A stretch of DNA of 64,000 bases from Rhizobium sp. RU20A (GCF_900155885.1 NZ_FTMB01000015.1:1-64000), one strand, 5' to 3'; shown: positions 42,054 through 51,491, counted from the first letter of the stretch. The notes: generated by a model not told the origin, from the letters alone. Numbers and translations: made by a program.

Positions 42054-42103
42054 GCGGCAAGCGTTCTCTTGGGGTTAGTGTGCTGCCTGTGGAGGACAAG
42101 ACA

Positions 42104-43693
42104 ATGCGTTCAGGCCCAAAATTGAGTTTCCATGGTGCTGCTGGCACGGTGACAGGATCCTGCTTCAGTCTCGAGGTAAATGGTCGGCACATACTCGTGG
42201 ATTGCGGGATGTTCCAGGGCTCCAAGAGCGAGAAGCAACTGAACTACAGGGCTTTCCCTTTCGATCCTCGCCAGATTGACGCTGTCATCCTGACCCATGC
42301 CCATATCGATCATTCGGGCCTTTTGCCGAAGCTCGTGAAGCATGGTTATGCCGGACCGATCTATGCAACGCGTGGCACGGTTGATCTGTGCAGCGTGATG
42401 TTGCCGGATTCGGCCCATATTCAGGAATTCGAGGTGGAGCAACTCAACCGCCGGAACCGGCGGCGCGCCCGCGAGGTCGTCGAACCGATCTACACAGCCG
42501 AAGATGCCGAGGCGACGCTTACCCAGTTCAGACCACTGTCATTGCGTCAGTGGCAGTATTTGGGTGACAGTATTCGCATCCGCTTCTGGAATGCTGGACA
42601 TCTGCTTGGATCGGCCTCTGTGGAGATCGAGATTAGCGGTGAGGCGCCAGTCCGGCTTCTGTTTTCCGGTGATCTCGGACCCGCCTTCAAACTGCTCCAG
42701 GCTGATCCGGAAGCGCCTCAGGGCTGGGACTACGTGGTGTGCGAGAGCACCTATGGCGACCGGGACCGCATCGACACGACCGACGAGATGCGCAGACGGA
42801 TCTTGCAGGATGAGGTAAACGCCGCCGCGCGGCATCAGAACGGGGCTCTGATCATTCCCTCCTTCGCCGTCGAGAGAACCCAGGAACTTCTCGCCGATCT
42901 CGCCTTCCTGATGGAGCAAGGGAAAATCCCCGAATGCCCCGTCATCATCGACTCTCCGCTGGCAATAAGGGCGACTGAGATCTTCAAGGCCCATTCCGGC
43001 GAATTGGACAATGGCGACCTGTTGGAGCGCGCGATCCGCTCGCGCTTCGTACGCTTCACCGAAAGCGTCGAGCAATCCAAGGCGCTGGACTTCGTGAAGG
43101 GTTTTCATGTCGTGATCGCAGCGAGTGGCATGTGCGAGGCAGGACGCATCCGCCACAGGCTGAAAAATTGGCTGTGGCGGGAGGAGGGGACGGTGCTGCT
43201 CGTCGGCTTCCAGGCTGCGGGAACGCTCGGGCGCATACTCCAGGACGGTGCGGCGACCGTGAAGATCCAGGGCGACGAGATCGCCGTAAGGGCGAGGATC
43301 CGTTCGATCGATGTCTACAGCGGTCATGCCGATGGTGGCGAGCTGGCGGACTGGCTCTCAGCCCGAAAGCCGATCCGCCACGCAGTTTTCCTGGTGCATG
43401 GTGAAGATCGGGCACTGGCTGCCATGAAGGCAAGGGTTGCCGCCGTCATTGGCGAGGAACGGATATTCATCCCCCACATCGACTCGGCCTTTCGGCTCGA
43501 AGCCGATGGCCCCGTCGACATCTCGACCTTCCTGCCGCCGCCTCGCATGGATCCGGCGCAGGCGGGTCATCGTGACTGGAACAACGACTATCAGGGCCTG
43601 ATCCAAGATCTCCAGGCCGAGCTTCGCATGGCCGCAGACGACAAGGCCCGCCGCGCCATCGTCCGCAAGATCAGGCGCGCCCTTGAGACCTGA
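42104..43693 (+). CDS. Metallo-beta-lactamase-fold RNase/RMMBL protein
   Basis: A 529-residue protein of the CPSF/Ysh1-like MBL group. The metal motif HAHIDHSG is at about 63-70, with further ligand motifs AGHLLGSASVEI and FSGDLG. A beta-CASP region follows (YGDRDRIDT, IPSFAVERTQELL, IASGMCEAGRIRHRL), then the RMMBL module YSGHADGGELADWL. Such proteins usually process RNA. A GGAGG site precedes the chosen ATG. The upstream FNR-type box suggests low-oxygen expression. It occurs beside universal-stress-type genes in many alphaproteobacteria. Confidence 0.93.
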   Translation: MRSGPKLSFHGAAGTVTGSCFSLEVNGRHILVDCGMFQGSKSEKQLNYRAFPFDPRQIDAVILTHAHIDHSGLLPKLVKHGYAGPIYATRGTVDLCSVMLPDSAHIQEFEVEQLNRRNRRRAREVVEPIYTAEDAEATLTQFRPLSLRQWQYLGDSIRIRFWNAGHLLGSASVEIEISGEAPVRLLFSGDLGPAFKLLQADPEAPQGWDYVVCESTYGDRDRIDTTDEMRRRILQDEVNAAARHQNGALIIPSFAVERTQELLADLAFLMEQGKIPECPVIIDSPLAIRATEIFKAHSGELDNGDLLERAIRSRFVRFTESVEQSKALDFVKGFHVVIAASGMCEAGRIRHRLKNWLWREEGTVLLVGFQAAGTLGRILQDGAATVKIQGDEIAVRARIRSIDVYSGHADGGELADWLSARKPIRHAVFLVHGEDRALAAMKARVAAVIGEERIFIPHIDSAFRLEADGPVDISTFLPPPRMDPAQAGHRDWNNDYQGLIQDLQAELRMAADDKARRAIVRKIRRALET

Positions 43694-43780
43694 GGCCGGT
43701 GCGAGCGGAGACGCCGCCTCAGGCCGGGCGTAATCCTGACCCGTTCAGTGAGCCTGCGGCAGAGCCGGGGAACCGATGTT

Positions 43781-44170
43781 TCAGATGGCGGCGACGGCGT
43801 CTTGCAGCAGAGATCGCACCTGTCCGGCGACTGTCTTGAGATGCGGGTTGTCGATCGCCTGCATCGAGGCGACGGGATCGATGGCGCTGACCATTATGGT
43901 CCCGTCCTCCAGCGATCGCACGATCACATTGCAGGGCAGCATGGCTCCGACCCTGGGTTCCATCTTCATCGCCTCGAGCGCCATTTTCGGATTGCAGGCG
44001 CCGAGAATGAGATAGTCTGCCACATCGACGTCGAGCTTCTTCTTCATGGTCGCTCGCACATCAATTTCGGCCAGCACACCGAACCCCTTCGTCGAAAGGG
44101 CGTCCTTGGTGGCCGCGACCACAGCGTCAAATGGCATGCCTTTGATTGTCTTGTCGAGTGTATAGGTCAT
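43781..44170 (-). CDS. DUF302 family protein
   Basis: A 129-residue DUF302 protein, an alpha/beta fold of unknown function. Recognisable features are the opening MTYTLDKTIKGMPFDAVV, FGVLAEIDV, YLILGACNPKMA and LPCNVIVRSLEDGTIMV. ATG 44170 has a GGGAGTGAG site upstream; longer in-frame extensions are not supported. First of a minus-strand group next to the VIT transporter. Confidence 0.9.
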   Translation of the reverse strand: MTYTLDKTIKGMPFDAVVAATKDALSTKGFGVLAEIDVRATMKKKLDVDVADYLILGACNPKMALEAMKMEPRVGAMLPCNVIVRSLEDGTIMVSAIDPVASMQAIDNPHLKTVAGQVRSLLQDAVAAI

Positions 44171-44259
44171 GATCTCACTCCCTCGCGATCGGCGACTACC
44201 GGTCCCATTGCCGGTGTGGGACCCACACAGAGGCATAGCCTCTAAGCGATACGCACCAC

Positions 44260-44955
44260 CTAGACGGCGGTTCCGACCAGCGCGCCAATCCCTGCCGTCA
44301 GCGCCATGGCAAAGGCACCCCAGAAGGTGACGCGGATTGTGGCCTTCAGCACGTCTGCCCCGCCAGCCTTGGCGCCTATGGCTCCAAGCAGCGCGAGAAA
44401 CAGCAGTGACGCGGCAGAGACAAGCGACACGAGCTGGTTGGCGGGCGCCAGCCACACCATGGCAAGCGGCATCATGGCGCCGACAGCAAAGGTCAGCGCC
44501 GATGTCAGGGCAGCCATGATCGGTCGGGCGGTGGTGATCTCGGAAATGCCGAGTTCTTCGCGGGCATGCGCTTCGAGCGCATCCTTCTGCATCAATTGCT
44601 CGGCCACCCTTCTGGCCAGATCGATATCGACACCGCGCTTGACATATAGCTGTGCAAGCTCTTCGCGCTCCAGATCGGGTTGGCTCTCAAGCTCCAGCCG
44701 TTCGCGGGTGAGATCGGCCTGTTCGGTGTCGGCCTGGGAGCTCACCGAAACATATTCGCCCGCCGCCATGGACATGGCTCCGGCCACCAGTCCGGCGATG
44801 CCGGCGATCAGGATCTCGGAACTCCCCGCCGCAGAGGCTGCCACTCCGACGATCAGGCTTGCGGTCGATACGATGCCGTCATTGGCACCGAGAACGGCAG
44901 CCCGCAGCCATCCGATCCGGGAAACGAGATGCGTTTCGCTGTGAAGGCGCCTCAT
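44260..44955 (-). CDS. VIT1/CCC1-family iron/manganese transporter
   Basis: A 231-residue membrane protein. The opening LVSRIGWLRAAVLGANDGIVSTASLIVGVA matches VIT family helix 1. The acidic segment (RERLELESQPDLEREELAQLYVKRG) is the cytoplasmic metal-binding domain between helices 2 and 3, followed by three more helices. These proteins export or sequester Fe2+/Mn2+. It overlaps the OsmC gene by 4 nt. Confidence 0.93.
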   Translation of the reverse strand: MRRLHSETHLVSRIGWLRAAVLGANDGIVSTASLIVGVAASAAGSSEILIAGIAGLVAGAMSMAAGEYVSVSSQADTEQADLTRERLELESQPDLEREELAQLYVKRGVDIDLARRVAEQLMQKDALEAHAREELGISEITTARPIMAALTSALTFAVGAMMPLAMVWLAPANQLVSLVSAASLLFLALLGAIGAKAGGADVLKATIRVTFWGAFAMALTAGIGALVGTAV

Positions 44956-45356
44956 GAGGCCCTCCGGATCACGCCATCGAGGCTGGCCGCGAGAGCCACG
45001 GTGTTGGAGATCGTGCCGTATTTGCGGACGTTCTTGTGCAGGAGTTCGAGCCGCTGGTCGGTCTCGTCGGTATCGATCACGAGTTCGTAGTCGACGGAGA
45101 CGATACGCGGCGGATCATCCTGCCGGACGGCGTGAAGCATCACCTCCACACCATCGAGGGAGAAATCGAGGAGAGGCAGGACACGCTCGATCCCCTTGAT
45201 CATGCAGGCGGCAATCGACGCCAGCAACAGTTCGGCCGGATTGAAGGCGTCGACCGGACCGGTAAGTCCGGTGGCAAGCCTGACCTCTGCCTTCTCTGTG
45301 CGCGCCACGCTCTGCCTGGGATCGATCCGTCTTGCCGAGACCCTGTATTCAAGCAT
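44952..45356 (-). CDS. OsmC-family protein lacking the second Cys
   Basis: A 134-residue OsmC-fold protein. The first redox Cys is in ASIAACMIKGIE. At the position where peroxidase-active members carry the resolving Cys, this protein has VRKYGTISNTV without Cys, as in a known non-classical subgroup. It is therefore unlikely to be a standard organic hydroperoxide reductase. It is coupled to the VIT gene. Confidence 0.85.
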   Translation of the reverse strand: MLEYRVSARRIDPRQSVARTEKAEVRLATGLTGPVDAFNPAELLLASIAACMIKGIERVLPLLDFSLDGVEVMLHAVRQDDPPRIVSVDYELVIDTDETDQRLELLHKNVRKYGTISNTVALAASLDGVIRRAS

Positions 45357-45437
45357 CGCAAGTCCTCCTCATGTGATCCTCCTGGAGGTTCACGAGATGC
45401 ACCGTATCATCAGGCCCCATGCCGGACTTGATCGACA

Positions 45438-46676
45438 TCAAGACAAGGGAAGACTGTCGAACACCAAGAGCAAGAGACTGGCCGCAAGGCCGGCATAGGG
45501 TATCCACATGGGACAGATGAAGACCTCCGGGGGCGGGGTAGACTCCCGCCACTTTATGCGGATCAGAGCGAGGTTCACGACTGCAAACAGAACCAGTGTG
45601 CCTTGCGATGTGAGCTTGGCGAGCCCCTCCAGCGGGAGTGCGGTCGAGAAAAACAGGATGAGCGTAACCCCGATGCCGGTCGCGACAAGCGGCGTGCCCG
45701 TCCTCCTGCTGACACGCCCCAGAACCCGCGGGAGGTTTCCCTGTTGCGCCAGACCGTAGATGACCCGTGCGATCATGATCATGTGGACGATGACGCCGTT
45801 GAGCGTTGCGACGATGGCGATCACGCTCAGACTGGATGGCGGCCAACCCGTCAACCGTTCGAAGACCATAGCGAGTGGTGCGTTGGAAGCGGCAAGTTCT
45901 GAAGGCGGGACGGCTATGATCGATACCCAGACGACCAGTCCGTAGATGACGGCGGTCAGGCCGAGGGTAAGGAACAGGGCAGCGGGCAGCGTGCGGCGCG
46001 GCGCCTTCATCTCTTCGGCAACGTTGACCAGGTGTTCGAAACCGATGAAGGCAAAGACTGCGATCATGGTTGTGCTTGCCACGCCCAGCCATCCCCCCAA
46101 ATCGCCTCCGGGCCAGATCTCCGGCAGCCGCGTGAGCAAGCCCGTTCCGTTCCACACACCAGCCCCGACGATCAGCACCAGCCCTGCGACCTCAATCAGT
46201 GTCATGAGGCCCGCGAAGGTGACGGAGTGGATGGTTGCGAGACAGGAGACCAGCCCCATCAAGCTGACAACAGCGGCGATGATCCAAACTCTATCAAACG
46301 GAAGGAAGGTCTGCAGATATCCGGCACTGCCCGAACTGATCGTTGAGGCGGAAATCACTGCGGTGATGATCACCAGAAGGCCGGTGGCAAGACTGAGCCA
46401 GCGGCGGTGAAAGGCTCGCTCGACATAGGCCGCTTCGCTGGCGCTTACCGGCATGCGTGTCCCGAGTTCGGCAAATGAACCCGCACTCAAGCCCATCACG
46501 ATTGCGGCCAGCGCAAAGGCAAGCGGCGCATGCATTCCCGATCGACCAGCCGCGACCCCCACGAGTACATAAATGCCGGCGCCGATCGTGACACCCAGAC
46601 CGTAAAGGACGGCGTGCACGAGACCGAGCCGTCTGAGGAGCTGGGCTGGCGCCGTTTGGGATTGATCGGAAGGCAT
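45438..46676 (-). CDS. APC-superfamily amino acid permease
   Basis: A 412-residue permease with about 12 hydrophobic segments. The signature GLGVTIGAGIYVLVGVAAG (helix 1) and FAFIGFEHLVNVAEEMKAPRRTLP are typical of the amino acid-polyamine-organocation family. The substrate cannot be assigned. Confidence 0.92.
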   Translation of the reverse strand: MPSDQSQTAPAQLLRRLGLVHAVLYGLGVTIGAGIYVLVGVAAGRSGMHAPLAFALAAIVMGLSAGSFAELGTRMPVSASEAAYVERAFHRRWLSLATGLLVIITAVISASTISSGSAGYLQTFLPFDRVWIIAAVVSLMGLVSCLATIHSVTFAGLMTLIEVAGLVLIVGAGVWNGTGLLTRLPEIWPGGDLGGWLGVASTTMIAVFAFIGFEHLVNVAEEMKAPRRTLPAALFLTLGLTAVIYGLVVWVSIIAVPPSELAASNAPLAMVFERLTGWPPSSLSVIAIVATLNGVIVHMIMIARVIYGLAQQGNLPRVLGRVSRRTGTPLVATGIGVTLILFFSTALPLEGLAKLTSQGTLVLFAVVNLALIRIKWRESTPPPEVFICPMWIPYAGLAASLLLLVFDSLPLS

Positions 46677-46947
46677 GAGCTACTCTCCGGGAGGACTGAG
46701 GTCTGTTCGGTGTGTCGACGCCTTTCCTTCGCAGGCTCGACCTCACCCTACACCGCTTCCCGCGACAGTTGCTTGTTATTCGATGCAGGCCCCGAAAACG
46801 CCCGGGCCTACTGTGCCAAGGTCTTCAATCGCATGACAAACAGCACATGCCGATTGTTATGGCCAAAGGGAACAACGAGGCGTAGTGTTTTTGGCGTCCG
46901 GGCTTGGGATCGATGGGATCGTCCGCTCTGCGATGGAGGGATAGCCG

Positions 46948-48024
46948 ATGCAGCAATTCGGAGACCCGAGTGACGCGAACAGGCTAGCACTAGCCATCGT
47001 TGAAAGCATACCGGAACCCTTCGTCGTTCTCGATAGTCATTTGCGGCTGGTCGCCGCAAACAGCGCCTTCTTCGAAACCTTCGAGATCGATCCGGGACGT
47101 TCACATGGGATCAGCCTGTTTGATCTGGATGAGCGGCAATGGGACATTCCCCTGCTTCGCAAGCGTCTTGCTGCAGCGATCCCGGACCACCCGGAGATAT
47201 CCGCCTTCGAGTTTGACAGGGACGTCGCCAGGATCGGACGCCGCACGCTGCTGATGTCGGCGCGAACCGTCGATTATGGCGGATCCTCTGCCCCCAACAC
47301 GCTGCTTGCGTTTCGCGACATCACCGAAGCAAGGCGGGCGGAAGCTGAGAAACAGGCTCTTTTGGACCGCACCGAGGAATTGCTCGCCCAGCAACGCGTT
47401 CTCTTCCAGGAAATGCAGCACCGGGTGGCCAACAGCCTGCAGATCATCGCCAGCATTCTGATGCTGAAGGCACGCGCCGTGACGTCCGCGGAAAGCCGTC
47501 GTCATCTCGAAGACGCCCACCAGCGCGTGATGTCGGTCGCCACGGTGCAGAACTATCTGCATCTGACGGATGGCGTCGACGAAATCGAGGTCTCAGCCTA
47601 TCTGCAGAAGCTCTGTTATGGCCTGGCGAAGTCCATCATTGTGGACAGTCGGCCGATTGTCATCGACCTCCACGCCACCGTAAGCACGATCCCGTCTCGC
47701 AATGCCGTCAGCATCGGTCTGATCGTGACCGAACTCGTCATCAACGCCATCAAATATGCCTTCGCGGTGTCCACGGGGTCCGAACGGGTTCTCGTTAGCT
47801 ATGAGACACGCGACACTGACTGGCGGCTGGTAGTCGCGGATAACGGTGTCGGTCGCAGCGTGACGGAGAAGCCGGCTGAGCCCGGATCTGGTCTCGGATC
47901 CCTGATCATCGAGGCTCTGGCGAAACAGCTCGATGCGCGGGTCGAGATTGCATCCAGCGATAAGGGCATGAGTGTCACTGTAGCTCATGCGACGTTCCAT
48001 TCGAGCACGAGCACCGCAGCCTGA
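46948..48024 (+). CDS. PAS-domain sensor histidine kinase (HisKA_2 type)
   Basis: A 358-residue soluble kinase. A PAS domain occupies about 10-130 (IVESIPEPFVVLDSHLRLVAANSAFFETFEID). The HisKA_2 phosphoacceptor helix is LFQEMQHRVANSLQIIASIL with His at about 155. The ATP-binding domain has a TELVINAIKYAF N box, DNGVG and GSGLGS. No membrane segment is seen, so it senses a cytoplasmic cue. No response regulator is adjacent. A GGAGGGATAG site precedes ATG 46948. Confidence 0.92.
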   Translation: MQQFGDPSDANRLALAIVESIPEPFVVLDSHLRLVAANSAFFETFEIDPGRSHGISLFDLDERQWDIPLLRKRLAAAIPDHPEISAFEFDRDVARIGRRTLLMSARTVDYGGSSAPNTLLAFRDITEARRAEAEKQALLDRTEELLAQQRVLFQEMQHRVANSLQIIASILMLKARAVTSAESRRHLEDAHQRVMSVATVQNYLHLTDGVDEIEVSAYLQKLCYGLAKSIIVDSRPIVIDLHATVSTIPSRNAVSIGLIVTELVINAIKYAFAVSTGSERVLVSYETRDTDWRLVVADNGVGRSVTEKPAEPGSGLGSLIIEALAKQLDARVEIASSDKGMSVTVAHATFHSSTSTAA

Positions 48025-48158
48025 GGCTTTGTCTGCTGGACGGGTGGGGGACGCTGACAACCTCCTCCATCCTCAAAGCCTGTATGGATCGGAACGTCGA
48101 CGCGCCTCAGCCGTTGCGATCAAGAGACTGTTTGGCGACATTTCAGAAAGACGGTGAC

Positions 48159-48965
48159 ATGAAGATCCGCGCAGGGTTTTACATTGAATACGATTGTCAG
48201 AACGAGACGCCCATGTTGCTCGTCCTGAAAATTCACCCATCGCGTGAACGGGATCTCTGCACCGAACAAAACCTCTCCTTCAGCCGACCGATTTCCCATC
48301 GAGACTATCTCGATGCCTATGGCAACGCCTGTAGCCGGATTCTGGCACCTCCCGGCAGGACGATGATCTCGACCGAGTTCGAGGTGAGCGACAGCGGGCT
48401 GCCGGAGTTTCTACCCGAGCAGTCCGTGCAACTCCCGATCCAGGATCTGCCCGATGACGTGCTGGTCTTCCTGCTGGGCAGTCGCTATTGCGACACCGAT
48501 CGTCTGGCCGATTTTGCCTGGAAGCAGTTTTCCGCAACACCACTCGGCTGGCCGCGGGTCAAGGCCATCCTCGATTTCGTTCATGGCCACCTTGCTTTTG
48601 ACTATGACCGGGCCGACCCGATGCGCACGGCCCATGGCGGCTTCATGGACCGGACGGGCGTGTGCCGCGATTTCGCGCATCTGACCATCACGCTCTGCCG
48701 ATGCCTGAACATCCCAGCCCGCTATTGCACAGGTTATCTCGGAGATATCGGCGTGCCGAAGGATCCGCATCCCATGGATTTCAGTGCCTGGTGCGAGGTC
48801 TATCTCGGCGGTCGCTGGTGGACCGTCGATGCGCGCCACAATGTCCCGCGTATCGGGCGCATCCTGATGGCGAGGGGACGCGATGCCACGGATGTCGCGC
48901 TCTCGACAGCCTTCGGTCCGGCAACGCTGACGCATTTCGAAGTCGTCACGGAAGACGTCGACTGA
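48159..48965 (+). CDS. Transglutaminase-like cysteine protease family protein
   Basis: A 268-residue cytoplasmic protein with an N-terminal beta-rich domain and a transglutaminase core. The likely catalytic triad is Cys in GVCRDFAHL, His in PHPMDFSAWCEVYLGG and Asp in WWTVDARHN. It starts at ATG 48159 (75 nt inside the longest frame). The protein class is common in rhizobia; the substrate is unknown. Confidence 0.9.
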   Translation: MKIRAGFYIEYDCQNETPMLLVLKIHPSRERDLCTEQNLSFSRPISHRDYLDAYGNACSRILAPPGRTMISTEFEVSDSGLPEFLPEQSVQLPIQDLPDDVLVFLLGSRYCDTDRLADFAWKQFSATPLGWPRVKAILDFVHGHLAFDYDRADPMRTAHGGFMDRTGVCRDFAHLTITLCRCLNIPARYCTGYLGDIGVPKDPHPMDFSAWCEVYLGGRWWTVDARHNVPRIGRILMARGRDATDVALSTAFGPATLTHFEVVTEDVD

Positions 48966-49049
48966 CGGCCATCAGGCCCTGGCGCGATGAACAAAGACCT
49001 CGACCCATCGCAATGGCGGAGGGCCGAGCCGACGAGAGGAAGGTGCCAA

Positions 49050-50153
49050 ATGACAATCCAGCGAGCAAGCTTCTATGTCCTCCTTCTCATCATCACGAGC
49101 GCCTTCGTGTGGCTTCTCATCCCCTACTACACAGCGGTGTTATGGGCCGTCATCCTGGCGATCCTTTTCTTCCCCGTTCACAAGCGGCTGGAGCGCTGGC
49201 TGGGTGGTCGCCCAACGGGCGCGGCATTGCTGACGCTGCTCCTTTGCATCTGCCTCGTCATCCTGCCGGCTCTCGGTATCCTGGCATCCCTTATTCAGGA
49301 AGGGACGAGCCTCTATCAGCGCATCAGCAGCAATGAAATCGACCTCAATGCCCATCTTCTGCGTTTGCAGGCGGTGCTTCCGGAATTTGTAAGCAACTGG
49401 TTGACGTCGCTGAAGCTTGATGGCTTTGCCGAGTTGTGGGCACGGCTCTCGTCCGGACTGATGGAGGCGGGCCAGTCAATTGCAGGCGGTCTGTTGAGCT
49501 TCGGGCAGAACACGCTGCAATTCTTCATCAGCATGGGGCTCATGCTCTATCTTCTGTTCTTTCTGTTTCGGGATGGCGCGTCCCTTGGAAAGACTTTGCG
49601 CCACTCCATTCCGCTAAGCGACGACTACACGCGACAGTTCGTCGAGAAGTTCGCGGCGGTTGTCCGCGCCACGGTCCGCGGTAATGTGATCATCGCAATC
49701 ATCCAGGGCATCATCGGAGGCGTAACCTTTTGGGCCTTGGGCATAGAAGCGGCCCTGCTCTGGGGCGTCGTGATGACTTTTCTGTCGATGCTGCCGGCCA
49801 TTGGCGCAGCAATCGTCTGGGTGCCCGCAGCCATCTGGCTCTTCCTGGTCGGTGCCTGGGTCAAAGGAATAATCATGGTGGTGGTCGGAGCCTTCATCAT
49901 CGGCTTGATCGATAATATCCTCAGACCGCCCCTCGTCGGTCAAGGTGCAAGGCTACCCGACTATGTCGTTCTGATTTCGACCGTCGGTGGCATATCGCTC
50001 TTTGGCCTGAGTGGCTTTGTAATTGGCCCCCTGATTGCAGCACTCTTCATTTCCGCGTGGTCCTTGTTCATCAAACAACAGGATCAGCGGGCGGAGGTTC
50101 AAGACCACCCGATGGATCCGGGAAAAAAGGGCGGGAATAAGTTTTCGCAATAA
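49050..50153 (+). CDS. AI-2E family transporter
   Basis: A 367-residue membrane protein with the typical layout. Paired N-terminal helices surround PVHKRLERWLGGRPTGAALL, then a long soluble-looking central stretch, then four or five C-terminal helices including AILWGVVMTFLSMLPAIGAAIVWVP-like and NILRPPLVGQGARLPDYVVLISTVGG. The substrate is unknown. ATG 49050 is chosen for its GAGGAAGG site. Confidence 0.92.
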   Translation: MTIQRASFYVLLLIITSAFVWLLIPYYTAVLWAVILAILFFPVHKRLERWLGGRPTGAALLTLLLCICLVILPALGILASLIQEGTSLYQRISSNEIDLNAHLLRLQAVLPEFVSNWLTSLKLDGFAELWARLSSGLMEAGQSIAGGLLSFGQNTLQFFISMGLMLYLLFFLFRDGASLGKTLRHSIPLSDDYTRQFVEKFAAVVRATVRGNVIIAIIQGIIGGVTFWALGIEAALLWGVVMTFLSMLPAIGAAIVWVPAAIWLFLVGAWVKGIIMVVVGAFIIGLIDNILRPPLVGQGARLPDYVVLISTVGGISLFGLSGFVIGPLIAALFISAWSLFIKQQDQRAEVQDHPMDPGKKGGNKFSQ

Positions 50154-50354
50154 AACACAGCGCCACCCTGACAGTCGTCGAGCATGGCAGGTCTCATCAA
50201 CCTGCAAATGCGTCATGGCCGCATCTTTTCGCTGTTTGCGGGGTGCTCTTGCAATTTCTGATTTGCACACCACTTTGATATCAATGGCAGCCACTTTACG
50301 GGCGCTGTCATTTTACGGGCGGCACGCACCCGAGCCCCAGCAAAGGAGGACGAT

Positions 50355-50606
50355 ATGTCTTCCGACGGCAATCCTCTTCCGCTTGGCAATACAGATATCG
50401 GCATCATCAAAGACGTTCTTCGCTACACTGGGTTTCAATACCAGGAGCCGATGTGTGAACTGGACCGCAATGCGGCCAGATACGCGCTCGAACTCTATCA
50501 GAATGGAACGAGGGAGCCGGATGTTCTGATCGAGGCGGTCAGCACATGGGCAGAACGTCTCTCTGAGCGTCGCGATCAAGCGACAGCCATGGAGGTTGGC
50601 GTATGA
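50355..50606 (+). CDS. Small hypothetical protein (83 aa)
   Basis: An 83-residue acidic protein with helical stretches (DVLRYTGFQY, AARYALELYQNG, LIEAVSTWAERLSE). A strong AAAGGAGGA site precedes ATG 50355. It overlaps the DUF1488-like gene start (ATGA), so the two are coupled. Unknown function. Confidence 0.75.
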   Translation: MSSDGNPLPLGNTDIGIIKDVLRYTGFQYQEPMCELDRNAARYALELYQNGTREPDVLIEAVSTWAERLSERRDQATAMEVGV

Positions 50607-50890
50607 GCCTCTCGTTTGCGAATAGGACACGGACTTACGACGAGCGCCGCGGTGTCATCAGGTTTGTCGGCCACGACGGATTAAAGCAGGTCGTCTTCCT
50701 TTTGTCGGTAGGGCTCTTCGAGCAGGACAGCTCTCACTGGAGCCTGCGGGAGCAGGGCTATCTGATGGCCTTCGATCGGTGCCACAGCCGGATCCTGGAG
50801 ATCGCGCAGGCTCTGTATCGGAAGAAAAACCGCTCGATGATCGAAATGGACGCGAACGCTGTCGGTTCTTCACTGCGGTTCGCGAACTGA
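50603..50890 (+). CDS. DUF1488-like protein
   Basis: A 95-residue protein whose opening LSFANRTRTYDERRGVIRFVGHDG and central GYLMAFDRCHSRILEIAQALYRKKNR match the layout of DUF1488 proteins. The fold is likely alpha/beta; function unknown. It is coupled to the previous gene. Confidence 0.75.
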   Translation: MSLSFANRTRTYDERRGVIRFVGHDGLKQVVFLLSVGLFEQDSSHWSLREQGYLMAFDRCHSRILEIAQALYRKKNRSMIEMDANAVGSSLRFAN

Positions 50891-50939
50891 CTGGTTACCC
50901 ATCCCCGTTTCAGTGCAATCCAAATGAGGAGATGACAAT

Positions 50940-51023
50940 ATGACACTCGTAGCCCTTGTTTCCGTCAACGCGGCGGAGGCCCATGAACGTCCTTTAGGAC
51001 GTTTGTTCGCTTTGCCATGGTAG
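50940..51023 (+). CDS. 27-residue leader-like peptide
   Basis: A 27-codon frame beginning at ATG 50940 with GAGGAGA 7-13 nt upstream and ending in TAG at 51021-51023. The next gene's ATG (51017) overlaps its stop (ATGGTAG), indicating translational coupling. A 7-bp hairpin (50986-51003, loop TTTA) lies within it. The peptide is not rich in any single amino acid. Confidence 0.55.
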   Translation: MTLVALVSVNAAEAHERPLGRLFALPW

Positions 51024-51334
51024 GTCGGCTCACGTCACATGCCGCTGAGACGCAAGCAGAGCAGCGGACCTTACGATCCCTCCTCAAGCGTTCCGACTAT
51101 GCGACTTCTGATCTTGAAGCCCTGGTGGGGCCCGAAGGCGCACGTGAGCAACGGATAATCGCACAGATCAACGACGGCATGATCATGGCCGATGGCTACC
51201 CCGCTTCCAAGCGACAGATGGTTCTTGCAGAGCGCGCTGCGCTTTCTCGCTGGGAAGATGAGGGCGGCAGTTCCTCCACCTCCGGAACCGCTCAAAAGCA
51301 GGTGCTGGAGGGTGGCGACGATGGCGAAGGGTAA
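51017..51334 (+). CDS. Hypothetical protein (105 aa)
   Basis: A 105-residue protein of unknown function. The central part has a helical REQRIIAQINDGMIMADGYPASKRQMVLAERAALSRW segment and the tail is Gly/Ser-rich. No independent ribosome-binding site is seen, which fits coupling to the 27-codon frame upstream. It overlaps the next small gene by 14 nt. A competing minus-strand frame exists, so confidence is moderate. Confidence 0.55.
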   Translation: MVGRLTSHAAETQAEQRTLRSLLKRSDYATSDLEALVGPEGAREQRIIAQINDGMIMADGYPASKRQMVLAERAALSRWEDEGGSSSTSGTAQKQVLEGGDDGEG

Positions 51335-51491
51335 TGACATCGTGGTTCTGGCCGATGTCAGGTCGAGACGAACTGCAGCTCGACCGATGCACACGGCAAT
51401 GGTCGAGATCAAACCGATAGGTCCGCGCAAGACGTGCAAGGTCCTCATGTTCTCGGGCCGGACCAGGATGACTTCGGCAATCAAGCCGTAA
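51321..51491 (+). CDS. Small basic hypothetical protein (56 aa)
   Basis: A 56-residue, strongly basic protein (IVVLADVRSRRTAARPMHTAMVEIKP). ATG 51321 is preceded by GGAGGG. It overlaps the 51017 gene and runs in the same direction. Function unknown. Confidence 0.5.
   Translation: MAKGNDIVVLADVRSRRTAARPMHTAMVEIKPIGPRKTCKVLMFSGRTRMTSAIKP

Noticed and set aside
42539-43327. 262-codon minus-strand frame
   Set aside because: Antisense to the MBL protein, which has complete metal-binding motifs.
50261-50300. TTGATATCAA upstream of the small gene at 50355 as an FNR box
   Set aside because: The half-sites lack the 4-nt spacer required by the TTGAT-N4-ATCAA consensus.
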